Shown piece by piece: positions 55,824-64,000 of a stretch of 64,000 bases of DNA; the stretch's first letter is position 1; each line of letters opens with the position of its first letter. Made by a program: the position numbers and the translations under genes. Source of the DNA: Pokkaliibacter sp. MBI-7 (GTDB taxonomy: Bacteria; Pseudomonadota; Gammaproteobacteria; Pseudomonadales; Balneatricaceae); NCBI RefSeq assembly GCF_029846635.1, contig NZ_JARVTG010000001.1, positions 1,146,501-1,210,500 on the forward strand, in the 5' to 3' direction. The notes below the pieces were generated by a model, which saw nothing but the letters and a program-made list of their open reading frames with translations, was not told the DNA's origin and searched no databases.

Positions 55824-56348
55824 TTATTGCATTACCGGCACATTAGATATGGGTAATGCTGGACTGGACGAATTATCCTTATTCAAAATCACAGCCAGCT
55901 CCTGCGGCCACGCCAGAGGTAACGCTGGATCCACTGACTCAGCCTGAGGCTCAGCAAACACCGAAGCCGCTCCCTGGTTATCTACCAGCATCAGAGCCAT
56001 GCGGTTGCTGTCAGAGTTCCAAACAAATCCGGCTTTCTGTGCCAGATCAGGCAAGGGAGAATAACGTGACACTACATATATCAACGGCCCCTCCTGCTGA
56101 ATTGCAGTGGCCGTATTCAGCAAACTGACGGTGGTCGAGTAGCGCTCCTCACCCAGCAAGGCAACCATGCGAGTTTTAATAACAGGCTGCTCAAACAACT
56201 TGGTATCAGCAGGGTTGGCGCCTACCAGCGGGCGCAAAAGCGCACCGAGTAGTTGCCCCTGGGCTCCCAGTAGCAAAGGTGCAGCACACCCCGCCAATAA
56301 AACATTCAATAACATAAGCAGAAAAGCAAAATTACGCCATACGCGCAT
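55824..56348 (-). CDS. Predicted lipoprotein of unknown function
   Basis: A 174-residue protein with a lipoprotein signal: hydrophobic FAFLLMLLNVLLAGCA with the lipobox LAGC, so the mature form starts at that Cys. The rest (LLGEERYSTTVSLLNTA; PLIYVVSRYSPLPDLAQKAG; MALMLVDNQGAASVFAEP) matches no family I know. The ATG at 56348 has GGAG ten bases upstream; a GTG at 56360 is less likely. It lies between holC and valS. Confidence 0.75.
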   Translation of the reverse strand: MRVWRNFAFLLMLLNVLLAGCAAPLLLGAQGQLLGALLRPLVGANPADTKLFEQPVIKTRMVALLGEERYSTTVSLLNTATAIQQEGPLIYVVSRYSPLPDLAQKAGFVWNSDSNRMALMLVDNQGAASVFAEPQAESVDPALPLAWPQELAVILNKDNSSSPALPISNVPVMQ

Positions 56349-56967
56349 TTTTTCAAGCACTCCACATTCGGTGCAGCCAATTCAGGACATCCGAATGACA
56401 ACGGTCACAGAGATATTGAAACCTATTCCACAGCAACGGATATAAATCCTGACAGGGCAATAGTGGGTGAATCCAGATTTACGAATAAAGTCAAAAGTGT
56501 TCAGGTGCAAACACTTCCCATGTGAGACATCACAAAACAATGATGGATACACAGAGAGGCGGGCCAGAAATCCCACACTCATACATCAACTGGAGTAGTA
56601 GACCACAGACTGCAGACCTACCCAGAAAATTGCAGCGAAGCATGACTGCATCTGTGTACATCCGTGTAACAAGAATTGCCAACGGCTGAATAGTAATCGA
56701 TCACCCTGAGAGTGCCTAGCACCAGCTATGTTTCTGATTGTTGTAAATGCGGCAGATACTCATGACATTAGTGACAGACATTCCTTTTTTCAGCAATCTG
56801 ATCGCCGCAAAGTATTCACATCCTGCGGCAAACAGGGTTCACCGCCAGCTGGATGCCGGGGTATAATCGCCCGTTATCGTCGAATTGACCCCAGTGCTCC
56901 AGCCGCTGTGCCTGCACAGCAGACGTTTATGGAGCCCCATCCGGCTAGGCAGATTACAGATTTCCCC
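56349..56967. other. 619-bp intergenic region before valS
   Basis: Divergent space between the lipoprotein gene and valS. It holds a promoter at 56838-56867; I see no tRNA, riboswitch or convincing gene. The valS frame is open back to 56728 but that extension is not family-like. Confidence 0.5.
56838..56867 (+). promoter_or_regulatory. Candidate sigma-70 promoter of valS
   Basis: TTCACC (56838-56843), 18 bp, TATAAT (56862-56867). The -10 is perfect and the -35 fair. The leader would be about 95 nt. Confidence 0.6.
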
Positions 56968-59826
<2,859 letters not shown>

Positions 59827-59847
59827 CGCCAGTGCGGTAGTGACCAG

Positions 59848-59884
59848 GTGCCCGACGGCTCTGCCCTCGGGCACTTCTTTTTTT
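59848..59884 (+). terminator. Terminator of valS
   Basis: GTGCCCGA, 11-base loop, TCGGGCAC, then TTCTTTTTTT. A standard intrinsic terminator 21 bp after the stop. Confidence 0.92.
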
Positions 59885-59954
59885 GATACCTGTCAGACTG
59901 ACCCTCTGTCTCTCTGACCCATCGTTTGATGAATGACCAGTCTGACCTCTGATT

Positions 59955-61136
59955 ATGCTGACCTCTGATGTAGTGATTATCGGTGCCGGTGCCGCCGGTC
60001 TGATGTGTGCCCTGACTGCGGGCTATCGTGGCCGCTCGGTACTGGTACTCGACCATGCCAACAAAGCCGGCAAGAAAATCCTCATGTCGGGCGGAGGACG
60101 CTGCAACTTCACCAATATGAATGCAACGCCTGCCAATTATCTGTCTGATAACCCCCACTTCTGCATCTCGGCCCTCAAGCGCTACACCCCGCGAGACTTT
60201 GTTGAACTGGTGGACCGTCACGGCCTGGAATATCACGAGAAGGCACCGGGACAACTGTTCTGTGACCACAGCAGCAAGGACGTATTGTCCATTCTGCTGA
60301 CCGAATGCGAATGGGCTGGTGTGGATATCCGGCTGAAAACGTCGGTAGACAAGATCACCCCTATCCGCGATGGCTTCCAGCTACAGACCAGCATGGGCGC
60401 AATACAGTGTGAGTCACTGGTGATTGCCTGCGGTGGCCTGTCGATCCCCACCATGGGCGCGACCGGCTTCGGCTACGATATCGCCCGCCAGTTCGGTATG
60501 GATATATTGCCCACCCGCGCCGCGCTGGTCCCTTTCACCCTGCAACCCCAGCAGCTGGAGCATCTGTCGCCGCTGTCCGGTTTGAGCTGCGAGGTCGAGG
60601 TCAGCTGTGGCAAGTACCGTTTCCGCGAGCCAATGCTGTTTACCCATCGAGGCCTGAGCGGCCCCTCCATCCTGCAGATTTCTACTTACTGGCAGCCGGG
60701 CGATGTCATTCAGCTCAACCTGTTCCCCACCACGAAGGGGCTATTGGACGACCTGCGCCAGCATCGTCAGCAACATCCCAAGCAAAGCCTGGAAACCTGG
60801 CTGGCGCAGCAGCTGCCCAAACGTCTGGCAACTACGCTCTGCACCCTGCATGACTGGCAGGGGCCTATGCAAACCTACAGCGACACCCGGCTACGAGAAG
60901 TGGTTGAGCTGCTGCAGCAATGGCAGATCAAGCCCAGCGGCACGGAAGGCTATCGCACCGCCGAGGTGACATTAGGCGGCGTAGACACTCGCCATCTGTC
61001 GTCCAAAACCATGGCCGTCAATGACATCCCCAACCTCTATTTCATTGGCGAGGTGATGGATGTCACCGGCCAGCTGGGCGGCTACAACTTTCAGTGGGCC
61101 TGGGCGTCCGGCTTCAGTGCCGGTAGCGTGGTGTAA
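59955..61136 (+). CDS. HI0933/BaiN-family FAD-dependent oxidoreductase
   Basis: A 393-residue flavoprotein with an N-terminal Rossmann loop VVIIGAGAAGLMCAL (about 6-20), the family motif KILMSGGGRCNFTN and the C-terminal VMDVTGQLGGYNFQWAWASG. The family is widespread (E. coli YhiN, H. influenzae HI0933) and its substrate is not known. It stands alone after valS. Confidence 0.92.
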   Translation: MLTSDVVIIGAGAAGLMCALTAGYRGRSVLVLDHANKAGKKILMSGGGRCNFTNMNATPANYLSDNPHFCISALKRYTPRDFVELVDRHGLEYHEKAPGQLFCDHSSKDVLSILLTECEWAGVDIRLKTSVDKITPIRDGFQLQTSMGAIQCESLVIACGGLSIPTMGATGFGYDIARQFGMDILPTRAALVPFTLQPQQLEHLSPLSGLSCEVEVSCGKYRFREPMLFTHRGLSGPSILQISTYWQPGDVIQLNLFPTTKGLLDDLRQHRQQHPKQSLETWLAQQLPKRLATTLCTLHDWQGPMQTYSDTRLREVVELLQQWQIKPSGTEGYRTAEVTLGGVDTRHLSSKTMAVNDIPNLYFIGEVMDVTGQLGGYNFQWAWASGFSAGSVV

Positions 61137-61217
61137 TTCAGAACCCGTTCACCATATCGCGACCGGGCGAGAGATACAGAGAAGGAACCGGAGTGCGGAG
61201 ATGTAAATGGCGCTCCT

Positions 61218-61242
61218 ATGGCCTTTCAGCTCCGCAGGCCAT
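61218..61242. terminator. Weak hairpin between converging genes
   Basis: ATGGCCT, 11-base loop, AGGCCAT. No T-run on either side. Confidence 0.3.
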
Positions 61243-61266
61243 CGCGCAGCGGATCATGCACAGACT

Positions 61267-61590
61267 CTAGAACCACGCCTGCAACAGCCATAAGCAACTC
61301 ATTCCCGCTATCACGGTGTACAGGGTGTTGCGGCATTTCCAGGCAACCGCGGCAGCAACGATGGCGGAGATGATCTTCGGCCAGTCCAGCTGCCCGCCCA
61401 GCTCTGTCGAGGGCATTACCACCGCCGGAGTTACCAGTGCAGCCAGCACACTGGCAGGGACATAGACCAGCGCCCGGCTAAGCAGTGGCGGCACACGCAA
61501 ACGGCCATAGAGTTCGATAAAAGACAGCCGCAGGGCAAAGGTACACAACCCGATCGCCACAAACAGCAGCCACAACGATCCGTCAGACAT
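61267..61590 (-). CDS. azlD: AzlD-family membrane protein
   Basis: The small partner of AzlC in amino-acid export, 107 residues with three or four helices (LWLLFVAIGLCTFALRLSFIE; ALVYVPASVLAALVTPAVV). It starts right after the azlC stop. The E. coli counterpart YgaH works with YgaZ in valine export. Confidence 0.93.
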   Translation of the reverse strand: MSDGSLWLLFVAIGLCTFALRLSFIELYGRLRVPPLLSRALVYVPASVLAALVTPAVVMPSTELGGQLDWPKIISAIVAAAVAWKCRNTLYTVIAGMSCLWLLQAWF

Positions 61591-62292
61591 TTATGCGGCC
61601 CTCCGTTGCAGTGACTCAACGGTCAGCCCGGTGATGATTCCACAACACGATGCCAGCAGCAGTCCAAGGTTATAGGGCATGCCTGCCGCCAGAATAGCAA
61701 TGATCCCGGCGACCGTGGCTGCTGACAGACTGGCAGAGTTACGAATAGCAGGAACCAGCAGCGCCAGGAATGACAAAGGAATAGCAAACTCCAGCGACCA
61801 GGTCTGGGGAATCCCTGCCCCCACAAACACGCCCACCATGACCGACAGTACCCAGCACAACCACATACTCAATGCCGTTCCAGCCAGAAACCAGTGCCCG
61901 CTGCCATCCTGCTCTGCCGAAGACAGCCTGACAATACTCAGGGCATAGGCCTGATCAGACAGCAGATAACTCAGCGACCAGCGCAAGCTTCTCGGAAGGT
62001 GATGCAGATGAGGGGCCAGCGAGGCGCTGTACATGACAAAGCGCAGGTTAATCACAATGGTGGTCAACAGAATCACCAGTGCATAGGCATCATTTTTCAG
62101 CAGCTGAAATGCAGCCATCTGTGCGGACCCGGCAAAAAACAGCAGCGTCATTCCCAGTGTGGTGCCGGGTGAATAGCCCATATCCACCGCAGCCAGTCCG
62201 GTCACCAGACCAAAGGGCAAGACCCCCGGCGTCAATGGCAACAACGTCCTTACCCCATCAAAAAATGCCGCCTTTGCCGCCGTACGTTGCAT
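61591..62292 (-). CDS. azlC: AzlC-family amino-acid exporter
   Basis: The large subunit, 233 residues with about seven helices. TPGVLPFGLVTGLAAVDMG and FFAGSAQMAAFQLLKNDA are the family's conserved stretches. It is read with azlD. The upstream neighbour is a broken LysR gene, which may once have controlled it. Confidence 0.93.
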   Translation of the reverse strand: MQRTAAKAAFFDGVRTLLPLTPGVLPFGLVTGLAAVDMGYSPGTTLGMTLLFFAGSAQMAAFQLLKNDAYALVILLTTIVINLRFVMYSASLAPHLHHLPRSLRWSLSYLLSDQAYALSIVRLSSAEQDGSGHWFLAGTALSMWLCWVLSVMVGVFVGAGIPQTWSLEFAIPLSFLALLVPAIRNSASLSAATVAGIIAILAAGMPYNLGLLLASCCGIITGLTVESLQRRAA

Positions 62293-62440
62293 AGGTACGC
62301 CTCAATTCTGCTTTTGTATTGGTCGCAGCTTTCCCTGCAGGAAAAGCTATTAACCGATTGAAGTGATATCTGAATAACCCGCCAGTGAACGGGGATACAT
62401 GCCCTAAGGAGCGCTCGCCACTCAGCGTGAGAAAAGGTTC

Positions 62441-63468
62441 TCAGCGAACGGCGATACCTGCATCGGCATCAATACAGGTTACCTCAGAGCCCACCTCGGC
62501 AAGGAACCAGTCCCGGAAACGAATAAAAGGTTCGCTGTTCAGCTTGTCTTTCATAAAGTTCAGATAATGCTGCTTTTCCTTCAGCTCGACGCTTTGCGAT
62601 ACCGGCCTGACCAGCCGCCCCTCACTGATAAGCGGAGCAATCAGATGGCTCCAGCCAAGCGACACACCGTGCCCGGCCAGTGCCATCTGTATCAGCATGT
62701 TGTAGTCGTTGGCATTGAAGGTATTGGCACCCTCCGTCACTTTCTTGACTGGCGCCATGTCAAAAAGGAGAACCAGACGTACCAGTCGATGTGCTCAGCA
62801 ATCTGCGCCCGGCCATAGGGGCTCAGGTTCAGCAACGGAGCGCTCTTCAGCCCCTGTAACGTGGCCACCTCGGGGTGTTGCTGCAAAAAGGCTGGTGAGC
62901 AGACCGGATAGATGAGGTCGTAGAATAGCGGAATCGACAGATAGCCATCGCGCGGGTAGGAGATCTTGTTGATAAAGATATCCGGGGCAACCCCTGGCTC
63001 CATCTGTAAAAAGTTTTCCGTCGTGACGACACTGATATGAATATCCTGATTCTGAAACAGGAACTCCGGCAGGCGTCGTGACAGCCACAGTGCCGAAAAG
63101 GCAGGCGTACAGCACAACGTCATGGTTTTCTTGTTGCTACCGACGTCCTGAATACGTTCTGCAGCCTGAGCGATATTCACAAACGACAGATAGGCAGCGT
63201 CATTGAAAATGGTGCCCGCCTCCGTCAGCTCCACGGCACGACCAACACGATCAACACGATCAACACGATCAAACAATGCTACGCCCAGATAGGACTCAAG
63301 CTCACGTATCTGCCGGCTGATAGCTGCCTGACTGACACACAGCGCTTCCGCCGCACGGGTAAAGCTCTGATATTTGGCTGCCGCCACAAAGGACTTCACC
63401 GCCCGCAGAGAGGGCATCTTGACCAGAACCTTGTCAGGCTCAGCATGCTTAACCATATTTCTTAACAT
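62441..63468 (-). pseudogene. LysR-family regulator (GcvA-like), frameshifted
   Basis: Two overlapping frames make one LysR gene. The first (to 62737) has the winged helix AVKSFVAAAKYQSFTRAAEAL, VSQAAISRQIRELESYLG and most of the substrate domain, ending in WYVWFSFLTWRQSRK. The second (62441-62758) continues with DMAPVKKVTEGANTFNAND and IQMALAGHGVSLGW, as GcvA-type proteins do. Adding one A to the five-A run at 62762-62766 on the plus strand would join them, so one base is missing, or miscalled. The start is uncertain (63468, 63456 or 63417). A 9-bp repeat inflates the wing. I cannot exclude a sequencing error. Confidence 0.8.
63241..63276. repeat. 9-bp tandem repeat inside the LysR gene
   Basis: On the plus strand ACCAACACG is followed by two copies of ATCAACACG and a partial one. 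In the protein this reads DRVDRVDRVGR, where relatives have a single DRxGR. Two extra units appear to have been added in frame. Confidence 0.85.
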
Positions 63469-63554
63469 ACTTGACTCATAAGAAGGCCAAACAAGAGTAG
63501 CCCCGCCCTCTGGGCAAAGTCCATCCGCCAGCCGCAACTACTATTCGCACTGGA

Positions 63555-64000
63555 TCAGGATCTGACCCGGAATACCGCTGGCGAAGAACCGTAGACCAGC
63601 TTGAAGCTGCGACTGACATGTGCACTGCATTTGAAGCCACAGGCCATGGCCACTTCACAGACTTTATAGTTGGTCTGCATCAGCAGCTGACGGGCCCGGT
63701 TCAGTCGCAATTCCAGATAGAATCTCGACGGCGTGGTAAAGAAATAGCGCAGGAACAGACGCTCGACCTGCCGCTTGGACAAGGCCGTGTACTGACTGAT
63801 TTCGGCAATCTCCAGCGGCTCCTCCAGATTGTTCTCCATCAGATCGATAATCGACATCAGCTTGTCGGAAAACATCGCCACACTGTTGGTAATGACAGAA
63901 TTGATGGGGCGATGCGACTCTGTCAGCAGAATACTGCTGACCCCTTTCTTCATGTTGCTACCGAGCAACTTTTTCAGCACCTCCAGCATGACGCTGATTG
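63555..64000 (-). CDS. GlxA/AraC-type transcriptional regulator (5' part outside window)
   Basis: The C-terminal AraC DNA-binding domain is complete: helix-turn-helix one LEIAEISQYTALSKRQVERLF and the second VCEVAMACGFKCSAHVSRSF. The open frame continues to the window's right edge past the ATG at 63989, with helical sequence like the linker of GlxA-type regulators, which carry an N-terminal DJ-1/PfpI domain. Members such as ArgR and CdhR of Pseudomonas respond to amino acids or carnitine; which ligand applies here is not visible. Confidence 0.85.
   Translation of the reverse strand, partial: ISVMLEVLKKLLGSNMKKGVSSILLTESHRPINSVITNSVAMFSDKLMSIIDLMENNLEEPLEIAEISQYTALSKRQVERLFLRYFFTTPSRFYLELRLNRARQLLMQTNYKVCEVAMACGFKCSAHVSRSFKLVYGSSPAVFRVRS

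Overview
This 64 kb window is a block of chromosome from a gammaproteobacterium, moderately GC-rich by eye. The gene orders rnc-era-recO-pdxJ-acpS, rpsP-rimM-trmD-rplS, yajC-secD-secF, queA-tgt, and lptF-lptG divergent from pepA-holC-valS are those of the Pseudomonas/Oceanospirillum side of the class. The rpoE-rseA-(rseB)-rseC-mucD order is of the Pseudomonas algU-muc type. I would place it near the Oceanospirillales, but this is a guess from gene order and cannot be settled without comparison. Nearly everything is housekeeping; I see no prophage, insertion sequence, integron, CRISPR array or rRNA operon.

Layout. 1-4.4 kb (leftward): relA (3' end outside the window), rlmD, cysM. 4.4-10.9 kb (leftward): acpS, pdxJ, recO, era, rnc, a DUF4845 protein, lepB and lepA, packed with overlaps or gaps of a few bases. 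11-14.8 kb (leftward): the envelope-stress locus rpoE, an unusual rseA, rseC, mucD. 15.2-19.9 kb: nadB, ygfX-sdhE, ygfZ, ung. 20-23.5 kb: an unknown membrane-anchored coiled-coil protein, lysS, and prfB with its programmed frameshift. 23.7-28.1 kb: a polar amino-acid ABC transporter operon ending in an isoaspartyl-dipeptidase-like gene. 28.5-36.1 kb (leftward): recJ, a DUF218 protein, thrC, hom, dsbC, xerD. 36.1-39.7 kb (leftward): rplS, trmD, rimM, rpsP, ffh. 39.9-42.1 kb: a CcsA-like protein and a CorC/HlyC-type protein. 42.4-47.9 kb (leftward): secF, secD, yajC, tgt, queA. 48.2 kb: tRNA-Leu(CAA). 48.4-50.6 kb: phasin, Sel1-repeat protein, RDD protein. 50.6-59.8 kb: lptG-lptF facing pepA-holC, two small unknown genes, valS. 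60-64 kb: a HI0933-type flavoprotein, azlD-azlC, a frameshifted LysR gene, and the C-terminal part of a GlxA/AraC-type regulator.

The most unusual item is in the sigma-E locus. The anti-sigma gene encodes what looks like a complete MucA/RseA fused to a C-terminal domain resembling that of MucB/RseB. No separate rseB is present, so the N-terminal LolA-like sensor domain of RseB is absent here. A sigma-E-type promoter (GGAACTT, 16 bp, TCTAA) lies in the 270-bp gap between rpoE and this fusion gene, suggesting that the sigma factor separately drives its own inhibitor. Other points: an IadA homologue with two metal-ligand positions changed, in an ABC-transporter operon; a LysR gene broken at a homopolymer that also carries a 9-bp repeat expansion in its DNA-binding region; an 8-bp x 6 tandem repeat after the corC-like gene; and a 41-nt coding overlap between trmD and rplS.
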